The notes: generated by a model not told the origin, from the sequence alone. A stretch of 64,000 nt of DNA from an uncultured Sutterella sp. (GCA_900544345.1 UQUR01000001.1:241783-305782), one strand, 5' to 3'. Positions 7,101 through 16,472 are shown, counted from the first letter of the stretch. Numbers and translations are program-made.

Positions 7101-9146
7101 TCAATTGTCTTTTATTCCACACGCTCGTTCATTGAGCTGCCAGAAGTCGAGCTGACGGTACGCTCTGATACGGGCTTTTTCTTCTTCACTAGCTTCTCGC
7201 ATCTTGGTGTAATCAGTCATGAAATCAGTCTTTTCGTCTGCCCAGGGATAAAAAAGAATCGGTCCCTGTAGTGTGTAGACTCCTTTGTCATTTAGCCAAA
7301 GAGAGATGTTGTATCCGAAAGCTTGATTAGGACTGTCCACAGGAGCTAGCATGTTGCGGCCGCCCACCGTGCGATAATCGGCCCCGGATAAACTCAAAGC
7401 ATATAACGTTGGGAAAATATCCTTGTGAGAGCCCACGCGTTTTGGATCAAAGTGGATATCAACAACATTTTCTACATCTTGAGAAGCCCAGAGGTAGAAA
7501 GGAATAGCAACATCTTTAAAGGGGCCGTCCTTAAGCAAAGGCTTCATGCCGAGCATTCTGTGATCGGCTGTTGCAGCCACTACCATCGCACGGTCTTGAA
7601 TCCCTTTAAGCTTAGAAATCGTTTGTCCTAGAGCATCGGCACTGGATTGATATGTCTGCATAATGGTGAGCAGAGACTCATCATAGTCTTCGTGGTGGTA
7701 GTGCTGATTAATTACAGCCGGCACTTCCAGAGGTTTAGGTGTGTAACCCTCCGGTACGTGATAGGGCGGGTGGTTAGAGGTTGAAAGCACAACCACGAAA
7801 ACCGGTTCTTTAGCCTTTTCAACAAGTTCTGCAGCAAAATCAAAAGCGTAGTGATCAGCTACCCCCCACTCTGTGGTACTTGTTAATTGGAAGTAATCCA
7901 TTAAATGCGTCTGATCGTAGACCTCATCGACATACTGAGTCGGCAGATACTCATCCATGTTTTCCCAAGCAGTAGTGCCTGAAGTAATAAAGACAGTCCT
8001 ATAACCTTGCTTTTTATACACTTCAAAAGGCGTGCCCGGGAGGCTTACGTTACGAATAGAAGAAGTGCTTACTTGAGAGACTGGGCTCAAAAAGAGCAGT
8101 TGCGCCACAGATTGAATGGTGTGCAAGTCGGCAGAGGTAAAGCGTTTGAAAACATAATCGGACTCAAAGTGATTTCTTAAGGCTCCCATGAGATCAACTT
8201 TGCCGGGCACATCATAACTCATCATATTAAAGCCCATGCTTTCCATGATGAAAAATACGACGTTAGGTTTCAAAGCGGCTAGTTCGCGATTGAGCGGTGT
8301 CGTTTGATTAAGTGAGCCGATTTGAGCCTGTTGCATTAACTTTTCACCGTGCGAAAGCGACACCGGTTCAAATTTCATTGAACGTTTACGGTCTTGATTG
8401 GCATAGTACAGAGCCATCGGAGCGTTTAACACAAGCTCATTAATTTGTTTAACGACGGAGACTTGAGCGTTGTTTCTCCGAAGTGGGTAGCGGGATGTCA
8501 GAGAGCCTCGGGCGAGAAACACAAAAGCGATGATCCCCACTACGATTAAAGCAATAGCTTTAAGAGTAGAAAGATTTTCCCAGAGAGTGGAGCGGCTGAT
8601 TAAATTAAAGAGTTTTATCCATCCCCAAGTCATAAAAACTGTCACAGCAATAACTGCAATCGAATTAGAGATAATGGGATAATCCTGCCAGACAGTGGTC
8701 ATCACAGCCTGAGGTTCTTCGTGCAGAAAATTAAAAACAAAAATGTCGATGGCAGTATGGAAAGTTCTGATGTAGTGAAAGTTGCAGACCGATAAAAGCG
8801 CTACGACAAAAAAGGCAAAAGCGCTCCAGAGAGTGAGGGATCTAACGAGAAACTTCCAAGTGCATTTGAAGTAAAAAAGTGCTAGAGACAGTAACAGGGG
8901 AATGATTGCTAAAGTGGTGCCAGTTCTCGCATCAAAACGAAGCCCCAGTAAGCGCATTCGCCAGACGTCATCGCTTTGAATTATTTCTTTAGGCACTTCA
9001 GCGACGACAAGAAGCCAATAATAAAGCTCTCGGATCGCTGCCAGAAAAACAATAGCAATAGCCGCTAAAGTAAAGCATTGAATGAAGACTAAAAGAAAAC
9101 GACCCAAAGTATTTTGGGGTCTCACAGCGTCAGGAAAGAAGGTCAT
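7101..9146 (-). CDS. LTA synthase-family membrane sulfatase (phosphoglycerol/phosphoethanolamine transferase type)
   Basis: This 681-residue inner membrane protein has about five transmembrane segments (residues 15–235), followed by a periplasmic alkaline-phosphatase-fold domain (about 295–650). Visible catalytic elements are the metal-binding Glu in FFIMESMG, a candidate nucleophile Thr in LHTIQSVAQ, HPPYHVPEGY and the late TADHRMLG metal motif. In Gram-positives this family makes lipoteichoic acid; in Gram-negatives relatives transfer phosphoglycerol or phosphoethanolamine to periplasmic glucans or lipids. The substrate cannot be decided here. A paralogue lacking the catalytic half lies upstream at 9624. 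Confidence 0.85.
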   Translation of the reverse strand: MTFFPDAVRPQNTLGRFLLVFIQCFTLAAIAIVFLAAIRELYYWLLVVAEVPKEIIQSDDVWRMRLLGLRFDARTGTTLAIIPLLLSLALFYFKCTWKFLVRSLTLWSAFAFFVVALLSVCNFHYIRTFHTAIDIFVFNFLHEEPQAVMTTVWQDYPIISNSIAVIAVTVFMTWGWIKLFNLISRSTLWENLSTLKAIALIVVGIIAFVFLARGSLTSRYPLRRNNAQVSVVKQINELVLNAPMALYYANQDRKRSMKFEPVSLSHGEKLMQQAQIGSLNQTTPLNRELAALKPNVVFFIMESMGFNMMSYDVPGKVDLMGALRNHFESDYVFKRFTSADLHTIQSVAQLLFLSPVSQVSTSSIRNVSLPGTPFEVYKKQGYRTVFITSGTTAWENMDEYLPTQYVDEVYDQTHLMDYFQLTSTTEWGVADHYAFDFAAELVEKAKEPVFVVVLSTSNHPPYHVPEGYTPKPLEVPAVINQHYHHEDYDESLLTIMQTYQSSADALGQTISKLKGIQDRAMVVAATADHRMLGMKPLLKDGPFKDVAIPFYLWASQDVENVVDIHFDPKRVGSHKDIFPTLYALSLSGADYRTVGGRNMLAPVDSPNQAFGYNISLWLNDKGVYTLQGPILFYPWADEKTDFMTDYTKMREASEEEKARIRAYRQLDFWQLNERACGIKDN

Positions 9147-9316
9147 TTTTATAACTGAACGATTTTGACAGGGACATTTTACTTTATGTGCCTTATTACT
9201 TGTTTAGTCAATTTAGATATCACACAAATTCCTTTTATCGTGTGTGTTTTGACTTGAGAAGTGGGGCAGATCCGATAAAGTGAATATCTCTCTTAAATAG
9301 AAGGAAATCACGTTCA

Positions 9317-9475
9317 ATGATATCTTTGAAACAAAAAGTGGTCTTCATTCACATCAGTAAATTATTTTCGAAAAAGGGAACTCTTCTTGAAAAGAGCAAT
9401 TTAGACGAAATGATTCTTAAATTCTTAACGGAATTTAGTCGCAACATTCATCAAATATTTAAGGTACTATTTTGA
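9317..9475 (+). CDS. Possible 52-residue ORF, doubtful
   Basis: A short frame opens at an ATG preceded by AGAAGGA (9299–9305) and downstream of a plausible promoter (TTGACT at 9249, GATAAA at 9274). The product is basic, has no recognisable domain and ends just before the autotransporter-like tail. It may be the decayed 5' end of the gene whose 3' end survives at 9480–9569, or an unused ORF. Confidence 0.2.
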   Translation: MISLKQKVVFIHISKLFSKKGTLLEKSNLDEMILKFLTEFSRNIHQIFKVLF

Positions 9476-9479
9476 TTAA

Positions 9480-9569
9480 GAATTAGCTGGAATTTTGAAT
9501 GAATTTGGTTTAGGCGGTGATGTTCATAGTAATTATCGTGTTAACGTCGGTGCCAAATACACGTTCTAA
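9480..9569 (+). pseudogene. C-terminal remnant of an autotransporter/OMP barrel gene
   Basis: The frame after a TAA reads about 29 codons: LAGILNEFGLGGDV followed by NYRVNVGAKYTF and a stop. A final beta strand with alternating hydrophobics ending in Tyr-Thr-Phe is the C-terminal signature of autotransporter and outer membrane barrels. There is no start codon and no upstream barrel, so this is the tail of a deleted gene. A good terminator follows directly, as it would for the intact gene. Confidence 0.55.
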
Positions 9570-9583
9570 GCGCTCTTAAAAAT

Positions 9584-9622
9584 AAACCCGCTTCTGGAAT
9601 TATCCTTGAAGCGGGTTTTAAT
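9584..9622. terminator. Bidirectional Rho-independent terminator
   Basis: An 11-bp stem (AAACCCGCTTC at 9584–9594 with GAAGCGGGTTT at 9608–9618) is followed by T-rich sequence on the forward strand and, read in reverse, by TATTTTTAAG. It ends the autotransporter remnant and also sits just past the stop of the reverse gene at 9624. Confidence 0.75.
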
Positions 9623-9623
9623 T

Positions 9624-10469
9624 TTATTTACCTGTTTTGTTCTGATTGATTTGAGCGAGCATTTCGTGGCTGTCGGAATAGAAAATACTCATTGGAGCAT
9701 TCATGACCAGAAAATTCACCATCGGAATATCGCTGATAAGAGCGTGTTTTGGTGTTAACGGGTCGCTCGTGGTAATTGGAGACTGAACTGAAGTCCACAT
9801 AAGACCGAAAAAGCATGTCAGACACAGCAGCCAATTAATCCAGTTCTCATTTTTCCATATAGTCGAAGTACTGAAAATAGTTGTAATTCGATGCCACAAG
9901 CCCAAAAAAAGTCCGCAGACTACGACCGTGATCAGAAAGTCAAAAAAGATCGGGAAAGTCACTCTATAAGCCAAAAGGTGACTGAAGGGCGAGAGCATGA
10001 ACGCGTCAACTTGCGCCGCTGAGAGTGGCATACCAGTTACCCCTAAGGTATGGATATTGGCAATAGTTGTAACCGTCAGATAAAAAGCACAGAGCGTAAA
10101 CCAAGTCCCTAGAATTTTTAAGCACAACCTGAAAAAAGCTGGTCCTAAAAATCCGAAAAGACAAACTAAAACGCCGGGCAGCATCATGTAATAGGCAAAT
10201 TGAGCATCAAAGCGAAGGCCAACAGCCCAAATGTCAACGTACTCGTGACGTTTAACGATAGCATCCAAGGGAGTTTGCGTGATAAAAACATCAATGTAGA
10301 CTTCCCGGAACACAAAATTAAGTATGCAAACGAGCAGAGCAAAAACTGCCATACTCATTAATAAAACCAAAATTCTGGCAAAAGGATGCTCCGGGCAATC
10401 TACCGGTGCTAAGGCTTTAATCGTGCGGGTTGGCGCACTTTTTTGTTTTCTATAGTCTTTAAATCTCAT
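9624..10469 (-). CDS. Membrane-domain-only paralogue of the LTA synthase-family protein
   Basis: This 281-residue protein is almost entirely transmembrane (segments near residues 30–55, 80–105, 110–135, 165–195 and 210–230). It aligns in layout and motifs with residues 1–260 of the neighbouring 681-residue sulfatase: GLRFDAQ against GLRFDAR, STSTIWKN against SRSTLWEN, and LVMNAPMSIFYSDS against LVLNAPMALYYANQ. It then stops after about 20 residues, exactly where the other continues into the catalytic domain. No catalytic half is found downstream. It is either a truncated duplicate or a genuine catalysis-free membrane partner; the frame is intact. Confidence 0.7.
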   Translation of the reverse strand: MRFKDYRKQKSAPTRTIKALAPVDCPEHPFARILVLLMSMAVFALLVCILNFVFREVYIDVFITQTPLDAIVKRHEYVDIWAVGLRFDAQFAYYMMLPGVLVCLFGFLGPAFFRLCLKILGTWFTLCAFYLTVTTIANIHTLGVTGMPLSAAQVDAFMLSPFSHLLAYRVTFPIFFDFLITVVVCGLFLGLWHRITTIFSTSTIWKNENWINWLLCLTCFFGLMWTSVQSPITTSDPLTPKHALISDIPMVNFLVMNAPMSIFYSDSHEMLAQINQNKTGK

Positions 10470-10483
10470 AATTTAAATTTTCT

Positions 10484-12382
10484 TTAAATCACAGCCTCAA
10501 TGGCTTCGGATAATTCAAGCCACCTTGCTTCCAGTTCCTCCACTTGGACACTGAGTTCACCTCGGCGCTTAAGTGCTTGGGCGACTTCTTCCTGATCGCC
10601 TTGGGTGTAGAAATCTGTATCGGCTAATTTAGCGTCTAGTGCTTTGAGCTCTGCGCTTAAGGGATCGAGTTTCTTTTCAACCGAAGCGAGTTCCTTTTGC
10701 AAAGGTTTTTTAAGGTTGGCAATTCGTTGGCGTTCTAGAGCAGCCTGCTGACGAGCTTCTTTTTTATTAATAGAAGCAGCACCCGTCTCACTTTTTGCTT
10801 TCTCGGCTGTCAAAGTGGCCTTTCGGGATTCAAGGACAAGTTTTGCGTAATCGTCCAAGTCTCCGTCAAACTCAGTAACTTGACCTTCATGAACCAGAAG
10901 CAGCCTTTCGGTAGTAGCTGCCAATAAGTGTCGATCGTGAGACACGAGCAGTACCGAACCCTCAAAAGAGGAGAGCGCCATCGTGAGCGCCTCACGCGTT
11001 TGCATATCGAGGTGGTTAGTTGGTTCGTCCAAAACAATCAAATTGGGTTTATCCCAGGCTAAAAGGGCGAGCGCCAGTCGAGCCTTTTCTCCACCGGAAA
11101 AGGGTTTGACAGGGGCATTAACCATATCACCGCTAAAGCGGAAACGACCTAAAAAGTCACGTAAGACCTGCTCACGCTCTTCGGGTGCTTTTCTTCTTAA
11201 GTGTTGTAGCGGTGACTCGTCTTCACGCAATTGTTCAAGTTGATGCTGCGCAAAGTAGCCGATTTGAAGACCCTGACCGAAGCGAAATTCACCAGCCATT
11301 GGTGTGAGCTCTTTGCAAATTCCTTTAATCAAAGTAGATTTGCCGGCACCATTTACCCCTAATACACCGATTCGCTCACCAGCTCGAATAGAAAATTTCA
11401 CGCCCTGCAAAATAGGTTTTTCACCATAGCCTAAACTGACCTCTTGGGCTTCAACCAAATGTTCAGGCAGGCGCTCTGGTTTTAAAAACTCAAAGCGCCA
11501 CTCCCGGGTAGCTCGCACGGGTTCTACAGCCTGCAGACGCTCAAGCATTTTGATGCGTGACTGTGCCTGACGGGCTTTAGTGGCTTTGTAGCGAAAACGA
11601 TCGATAAAGCTTTGCAGGTGAGCGCTTTCTCTCTCATAAGCCTTGGCTGCCGCATCTTGAGCCCTCAGACGCTCTACTCGTAACGCTTCAAAGGCACTGT
11701 AATTGCCGCTATAGCGGCGAATCGTCGAATCTTCGATGCTCCAGATAGTATTGACTGAGCGATCCAGAAATTCTCTGTCGTGGCTGATAATAACCGTGGT
11801 AGCCTGCTGGCGCTTGAGCCAAGCTTCAAGCCAAATGACGCTGTCAAGGTCCAGATGGTTTGTTGGTTCGTCTAGCAGCAAAAGTTCGGCAGGGCACATC
11901 AGTGCTCGGGCCAAAGCCAAACGGTTTCGCCAGCCGCCCGAGAAATCTTTGACATGCCGGGCAGTCATTTCTTCAGTAAAGCCTAAACCGTGCAAAATAA
12001 TTTTTGCCTGAGCAGTAATTGCTCCTTCATTGAGTTCAGCAAGGGTTGCGTGAGCAGCAGCTAAACTCATATCGTCTTGGGCTTCAGAGAGCGCTTTTTT
12101 TGCAGCAACAAGTGGTGCGTGCCCTGAGAGCACCCAATCAATGGCTACTTCATCAACTGTATCAATATCCTGAGCTACGTGACCGATATTTTCAGGTGCG
12201 GGAGCTGTGATTTCTCCTGCTTCAAGAGGAGCCTCACCTAAAATCGCGGCGAGCAAACTCGATTTTCCACAGCCATTTTCACCCACCAAGCCAATTCGTT
12301 CACCGGGGTTAGCTAAAAGCGTGGCGTGCGAATAAAGCACTCGCACGCCTCGCATCAGACTGACATCTTGGAGTCTAAGCAT
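10484..12382 (-). CDS. ABC-F family ATPase (Uup/YheS type)
   Basis: This 632-residue soluble protein has two ABC domains in one chain and no membrane segments. Domain 1 has Walker A GENGCGKSS, signature FSGGWRNRLALARAL and Walker B LLLLDEPTNHLDL. The linker (about 245–300) is Arg/Gln-rich as in ABC-F factors. Domain 2 has GVNGAGKST, FSGGEKARLALALL and LIVLDEPTNHLDM. A charged coiled coil follows (about 535–630). ABC-F proteins act on ribosomes; the C-terminal coiled coil suggests the YheS/Uup branch. The start overlaps the prmB stop by one base, indicating coupling. Confidence 0.92.
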   Translation of the reverse strand: MLRLQDVSLMRGVRVLYSHATLLANPGERIGLVGENGCGKSSLLAAILGEAPLEAGEITAPAPENIGHVAQDIDTVDEVAIDWVLSGHAPLVAAKKALSEAQDDMSLAAAHATLAELNEGAITAQAKIILHGLGFTEEMTARHVKDFSGGWRNRLALARALMCPAELLLLDEPTNHLDLDSVIWLEAWLKRQQATTVIISHDREFLDRSVNTIWSIEDSTIRRYSGNYSAFEALRVERLRAQDAAAKAYERESAHLQSFIDRFRYKATKARQAQSRIKMLERLQAVEPVRATREWRFEFLKPERLPEHLVEAQEVSLGYGEKPILQGVKFSIRAGERIGVLGVNGAGKSTLIKGICKELTPMAGEFRFGQGLQIGYFAQHQLEQLREDESPLQHLRRKAPEEREQVLRDFLGRFRFSGDMVNAPVKPFSGGEKARLALALLAWDKPNLIVLDEPTNHLDMQTREALTMALSSFEGSVLLVSHDRHLLAATTERLLLVHEGQVTEFDGDLDDYAKLVLESRKATLTAEKAKSETGAASINKKEARQQAALERQRIANLKKPLQKELASVEKKLDPLSAELKALDAKLADTDFYTQGDQEEVAQALKRRGELSVQVEELEARWLELSEAIEAVI

Positions 12383-13284
12383 TACGGAAGTTCATCCTTT
12401 CGCAAAAGATAGACCATCGCGTCTTCTTCTTCGGTTGCAAGCCATGTGAAGGGAATCTTGGGATAAGCCGCTTCACAAGCTTCTTTTCCGTCACCCACTT
12501 CCACAACAATGACGCCTTTGTTGGTCAAATGGGCCTTAGCATCGGTCATTAAGCGGCGAACAATATCTAAGCCGTCATCGCCTGCTCCAAGCGCTAAGGC
12601 CGGTTCGTGACGATATTCACCGGGCAGGTGATCCATGGCTTCCTGAGTAACGTAAGGGGGATTGCTGATAATGACGTCGTACTGACGGTCGCCCAAATTA
12701 TTAAACAAATCACTTTCGATGAGTTCAATGCGATCCTGCATTCCGTAACGCTCAACATTGATTTTGGCTACATCTAAAGCGTCGCGGCTGATATCCACAC
12801 AGTCTACCTTGGCATTAGGGAAAACTTCTGCGGCCAAAATACCAAGGCAACCCGATCCCGTACATAAATCGAGTACTCGAGTTACGTTTTCAGCATTGGA
12901 GACCCAGGGAGCGAGTTCATCTTTTAAGAGTTCTGCGATGTAAGAGCGAGGAATAATAACCCGCTCATCACAATAGAAGGGATGATCAATAAGCCAGGCT
13001 TCTTTTAAAAGATAGGGGGTCGGGATTTTTTCTACAGCACGCTTTTCAATACGTTCCAAAAGCATTTTGAGCTCAGCATTGGAAACTCGGGCATCCCAGA
13101 ATCGGTCGGAGTCCTCAAAGTTTAGCTTTAAAGAACGCAACACTAAAAAATAGGCTTCCTCGTAAGTGTCCGCACAGCCATGGCCGCAGAAAATATTGTT
13201 GATTTCAAACTGAGTCATCGCATAGCGAATGACATCACGAATGGTTTGCAAGCGGCATTGATGAACATCTTGATCGGTAATCAT
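12382..13284 (-). CDS. prmB: Ribosomal protein L3 N5-glutamine methyltransferase
   Basis: PrmB methylates a glutamine of ribosomal protein L3 using S-adenosylmethionine. The 300-residue protein has the N-terminal helical recognition domain and the class I methyltransferase fold with VLDLCTGSGCLGI (SAM binding) and the diagnostic IISNPPYV (glutamine binding). The HemK/PrmC relative shares NPPY, but the preceding PRSYIAELL and the length fit PrmB. The ATG at 13284 is preferred over an upstream TTG. It is translationally coupled to the ABC-F gene, and both serve the ribosome. Confidence 0.92.
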   Translation of the reverse strand: MITDQDVHQCRLQTIRDVIRYAMTQFEINNIFCGHGCADTYEEAYFLVLRSLKLNFEDSDRFWDARVSNAELKMLLERIEKRAVEKIPTPYLLKEAWLIDHPFYCDERVIIPRSYIAELLKDELAPWVSNAENVTRVLDLCTGSGCLGILAAEVFPNAKVDCVDISRDALDVAKINVERYGMQDRIELIESDLFNNLGDRQYDVIISNPPYVTQEAMDHLPGEYRHEPALALGAGDDGLDIVRRLMTDAKAHLTNKGVIVVEVGDGKEACEAAYPKIPFTWLATEEEDAMVYLLRKDELP

Positions 13285-13373
13285 AAAAATCCCATTTAAA
13301 ACAAGCTTCAAAAACAGTGGCTTATTTTAGCTGAGATTGCCATTGAAGGCGATTGCCTGCTAAGCAGACCGTT

Positions 13374-14630
13374 TTAGTTAAAGCGTTTCTTTTCTGCTTC
13401 GGTCGGACTTTTCTGCAAAAAGAGGTAAGTCGAAACAATCATCAGCCAGGTTGCAGCAATCCAGACTAAAAAACCGCAGGAGATAACTGTCATTGATGCA
13501 TCTCGGGCAAACTGACCGATTGAAAAGTTAGGGATACCTGAGCCCACATAGGCACCAAGATACAAAGCAGAAATTAATCCTGCACGTTCACGAAGCGAAG
13601 CATCCAGTAAAAGCAGCTTCAGTCCGCTACAGCAAACTCCTCCGATTGAAGCTCCGCAGATGGCGACAAAGACCATAAAAATAAGAGGGGCTTTGATGTT
13701 AAGCGTAATAAAAACGCCGCTTGAGCCAACAGCAAAAGCTGTAATCATGACGAGCAGTGCTTTGCTTGGGTTAAATCGTCCGGTCACAAGACCGGCAACT
13801 GCAGTCGGTACGATTAAAAGCAAATAAGTAAGAGCAGCTAAGAGAACATTACTTTCACCAAAAACAATTTCTGCAAATTGAGCGGAAAACCCTTGAAAGA
13901 AACTGCTTACGCCCCAGGTTCCGATAAAAGCGGTAATGCTCAGAATAAAAAGTCTTTTTAGTCGAGCAGGAATGGCAATTTTGGGAATAAGGACTTGCCC
14001 AATACTTTCTGTACCTAAACGCATGGTTTCGGTGCCTAGAATTGATAAGAAGATTCCCAAAAGAAGTAAAAGCACGCAGGCATCAAAGAGTTCACGCGGA
14101 TTTAAAACTTGAAACTCAATAAAAAGACCTGTTAAGAGCGTACCTAAAGCTAAGCCAATATTAGGACCAGCCGCGGTCAGAGCCGTGCCCAGCCACGCTC
14201 GGGCAGGGGGCGCAGTATCGACCACCCATGACATGCCCGCGCTTGTCGCCAATCCGCAGGATAGGCCTTGAAGAAAGCGGCCGATATAAAGCTCATTAGC
14301 AGATTGGCTATTTGAGAATAAGTAACACGCTAGTGCTCCGAAAGCCAATGCGGCAATCACAACGGGTTTGCGTCCGAGAAAGTTAGAGAGTCTTGCCAAT
14401 AAAACCAGTGTTAGAACACAACCTGCGAAGTAGCTCACAACACTCATAGCAACTTCTGAAGCGCTTAAAGCAAGATCCTGAGTCCAGAAAGCCATCATAG
14501 GAATGGCTGTGGCAGCTGTGACAAAACAGCTGATTAAGCAAAAGGCCGCTACAGCAAAAGAAAAACCACGCCTTTTGATTTCGTTGCCTTCGGGATGAGA
14601 GAGGGACTTTTTTAAAAACTGGATAGCCAT
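13374..14630 (-). CDS. MFS transporter
   Basis: This roughly 418-residue protein shows about 12 hydrophobic segments, with a conserved loop LSNFLGRKPVVI between TM2 and TM3 typical of the major facilitator superfamily. The substrate is not evident; the layout fits drug or sugar efflux MFS carriers. The start is placed at the ATG at 14630 because a Rho-independent terminator for the upstream aminotransferase gene (14653–14685) lies within the longer in-frame extension to 14717, which would start with TTG. No strong ribosome site is visible before the ATG. Confidence 0.8.
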   Translation of the reverse strand: MAIQFLKKSLSHPEGNEIKRRGFSFAVAAFCLISCFVTAATAIPMMAFWTQDLALSASEVAMSVVSYFAGCVLTLVLLARLSNFLGRKPVVIAALAFGALACYLFSNSQSANELYIGRFLQGLSCGLATSAGMSWVVDTAPPARAWLGTALTAAGPNIGLALGTLLTGLFIEFQVLNPRELFDACVLLLLLGIFLSILGTETMRLGTESIGQVLIPKIAIPARLKRLFILSITAFIGTWGVSSFFQGFSAQFAEIVFGESNVLLAALTYLLLIVPTAVAGLVTGRFNPSKALLVMITAFAVGSSGVFITLNIKAPLIFMVFVAICGASIGGVCCSGLKLLLLDASLRERAGLISALYLGAYVGSGIPNFSIGQFARDASMTVISCGFLVWIAATWLMIVSTYLFLQKSPTEAEKKRFN

Positions 14631-14652
14631 GATGACAAGCCGATATGAATCT

Positions 14653-14685
14653 CTAAAAGAAAAACTCGATGCGTTGGCATCGAGT
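14653..14685 (-). terminator. Rho-independent terminator of the aminotransferase gene
   Basis: A 9-bp perfect stem ACTCGATGC (14664–14672) pairs with GCATCGAGT (14677–14685) around a 4-base loop. On the reverse strand it is followed by TTTTTCTTTTAG. It lies 60 bases past the aminotransferase stop and sets the earliest sensible start for the next gene. Confidence 0.85.
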
Positions 14686-14744
14686 AATTCAATAATTTTG
14701 TGCACATTATGGCACAACGCACTAAAGAGAAATTGTCGATTTGT

Positions 14745-15947
14745 CTACAAAACCGCAGCAAAGCTCTTAGCTACATAAGAGACATTGCTGTCGTTAAGCC
14801 CACAGATACAAATCCGGCCGTTACGGACGGCGTAGATTCCAAAATCGTTAGCCAGGCGATCAACCTGCTCGGGAGTAAATCCTGTAAAAGAAAACATGCC
14901 GGCTTGTTCGGTCACAAAGCTGAAATCCCGTTTGGCACCGATTTTTTTCATTTCGTCAGATAATGCCTTTCTCATTTTTCGAATTCGATTTCTCATATTG
15001 GCAAGTTCCTGCTCCCAGCGTGCAAAGCTATCTGGATTACTCAATACCCTTTCTACGATGCTTGCACCGAAGGCAGGAGGATTGGAGTAATTGGCACGTG
15101 CACAGGTTTTCAGATGACTTTGAACGCTCAAAGCTTCATCTTCTGATTGTGTCACAACCGTTAAGGCACCCACACGTTGGCCGTATAAATTAAAGGACTT
15201 TGAGAAAGAGGAAGCGGCTAAAAAGCTTAAACCAGATTCGGCAAAGAGTCTGATCGCCAGAGCATCTTCATCTAGACCGTCTTTAAAACCCTGATAGGCC
15301 ATATCCAAAAACGGAACAAGATGACTGCTTCGACAGATATCGATCACTTCAAGCCACTCGTTAGCTGTAAGATCATAGCCCGTAGGATTATGGCAACAGG
15401 CGTGCAAAATCACGAGTGTGTTGGGAGCTAGAGACTTTAAGTCTTGAGCCATGTTTTCAAAGTCAAGTCGGCAGTTTTGCGCATTGTAGTAACGGTAACC
15501 TTTTACAGCAAAACCTGATAGCCTCAAAATATCATTGTGGTTTCCCCAAGTGGGAATTGAGGCTGCGCCAACCTTTAGCCCACATCCCCAATGCATTAGA
15601 TCCGCTCCCAGTTTGAGCGCTCCCGTGCCGCCTAACGTTTGCACGGTACAAGCCCGCTTAGAGGAGACAACTTCAGAATCTTTACCGAAAATCATAGCCT
15701 GTACCAATTGGTCGTAAAGAGCCAGACCGGTTTGGGGAATATAGGTATGTGGTCGATTTTCTTTTAAGAGTGCTTCCTGTGCTTCACGAACCACCTGCAA
15801 AATCGGCGGCTTGCCGTTTTCGTCAAGGTACATACCGACTCCGAGATTAACTTTGCAGTCTCTTGGATCAGATAAAAATTTGTCGGTTAAACTCAAAATG
15901 GGATCATCGGGCAGTTTGCTAAGGACAGAAAAAACTGAAGCGCTCAT
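14745..15947 (-). CDS. Aromatic/aspartate aminotransferase (class I)
   Basis: This 400-residue PLP enzyme matches the AspC/TyrB group, which interconverts aspartate or aromatic amino acids and their 2-oxo acids. It begins with the family pattern LPDDPILSL and VNLGVGMYLDENG. It has LHACCHNPTGYDL before the PLP Asp region (FLDMAYQGF), the PLP-binding Lys in ASSFSKSFNLYGQRVG near residue 258, and ends in GRICICGLNDSNV. Substrate preference between aspartate and tyrosine/phenylalanine cannot be fixed by eye. It is monocistronic, with a terminator immediately downstream. Confidence 0.9.
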   Translation of the reverse strand: MSASVFSVLSKLPDDPILSLTDKFLSDPRDCKVNLGVGMYLDENGKPPILQVVREAQEALLKENRPHTYIPQTGLALYDQLVQAMIFGKDSEVVSSKRACTVQTLGGTGALKLGADLMHWGCGLKVGAASIPTWGNHNDILRLSGFAVKGYRYYNAQNCRLDFENMAQDLKSLAPNTLVILHACCHNPTGYDLTANEWLEVIDICRSSHLVPFLDMAYQGFKDGLDEDALAIRLFAESGLSFLAASSFSKSFNLYGQRVGALTVVTQSEDEALSVQSHLKTCARANYSNPPAFGASIVERVLSNPDSFARWEQELANMRNRIRKMRKALSDEMKKIGAKRDFSFVTEQAGMFSFTGFTPEQVDRLANDFGIYAVRNGRICICGLNDSNVSYVAKSFAAVL

Positions 15948-16040
15948 GATTGTCTTCCTTTTTAAATGACCTCTACACTATAGTCAATCGGAAAAGAAGA
16001 CGAAATCTTTTTTCTAAGCAATAAATGCTAAAGACAAATA

Positions 16041-16075
16041 AAAAAAGGCAAAACCCGAAAGCTTTGCCTTTTTTT
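16041..16075. terminator. Terminator hairpin, probably bidirectional
   Basis: AAAAAAGGCAAA (16041–16052) pairs with TTTGCCTTTTTT (16063–16074) around a 10-base loop, giving A and T tracts on both sides. It lies just after the reverse gene ending at 16089 and upstream of the aminotransferase promoter. Confidence 0.8.
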
Positions 16076-16088
16076 GAAGTTGGATGAA

Positions 16089-16436
16089 TTACTTCTTCAT
16101 CGCCTCAATGGCTTTTTTCACGCTTTCTTGCGTGGGGCGGAAAGCAGTGAGGCGCTGCTGGATGATCGCCGGAGCTTGAGCGATCATGGTGTTGTAGCGA
16201 TAGCCGCCCTTAACCAACGTCTTTAACACATTGGCAAAGTCAAAGTAGCAGTCTTCGCGTTTGATCTTAGCTGAGTGTTGCAGTCCCATGAAGTCAGTCC
16301 AAGTGACAGTATAAATGACACCCTTGTCGCTTACGTCACAGTGCGTAACACCCACGGCATCACAAACCCAGACATTGGGTTCCTGGGCAGGAGCTTGTTC
16401 TTTTTGAACATCTTTTTGGGGTTCTTTTTTATCCAT
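16089..16436 (-). CDS. Hypothetical 115-residue protein
   Basis: I do not recognise this protein. It has a low-complexity N terminus rich in Lys, Gln, Glu and Pro (about residues 1–22), then a compact part with VWVCDAVGVTHCDV and YTVTWTDFMGL suggesting a small beta domain, and a helical C terminus ending KAIEAMKK. There is no signal peptide. It has an upstream GAGGTCG ribosome-like site and its own terminator, so it is probably expressed alone as a small cytoplasmic protein. Confidence 0.7.
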   Translation of the reverse strand: MDKKEPQKDVQKEQAPAQEPNVWVCDAVGVTHCDVSDKGVIYTVTWTDFMGLQHSAKIKREDCYFDFANVLKTLVKGGYRYNTMIAQAPAIIQQRLTAFRPTQESVKKAIEAMKK

Positions 16437-16472
16437 TTTCGACCTCTTTTGAGTTAGGTTAAATAAGAATTG

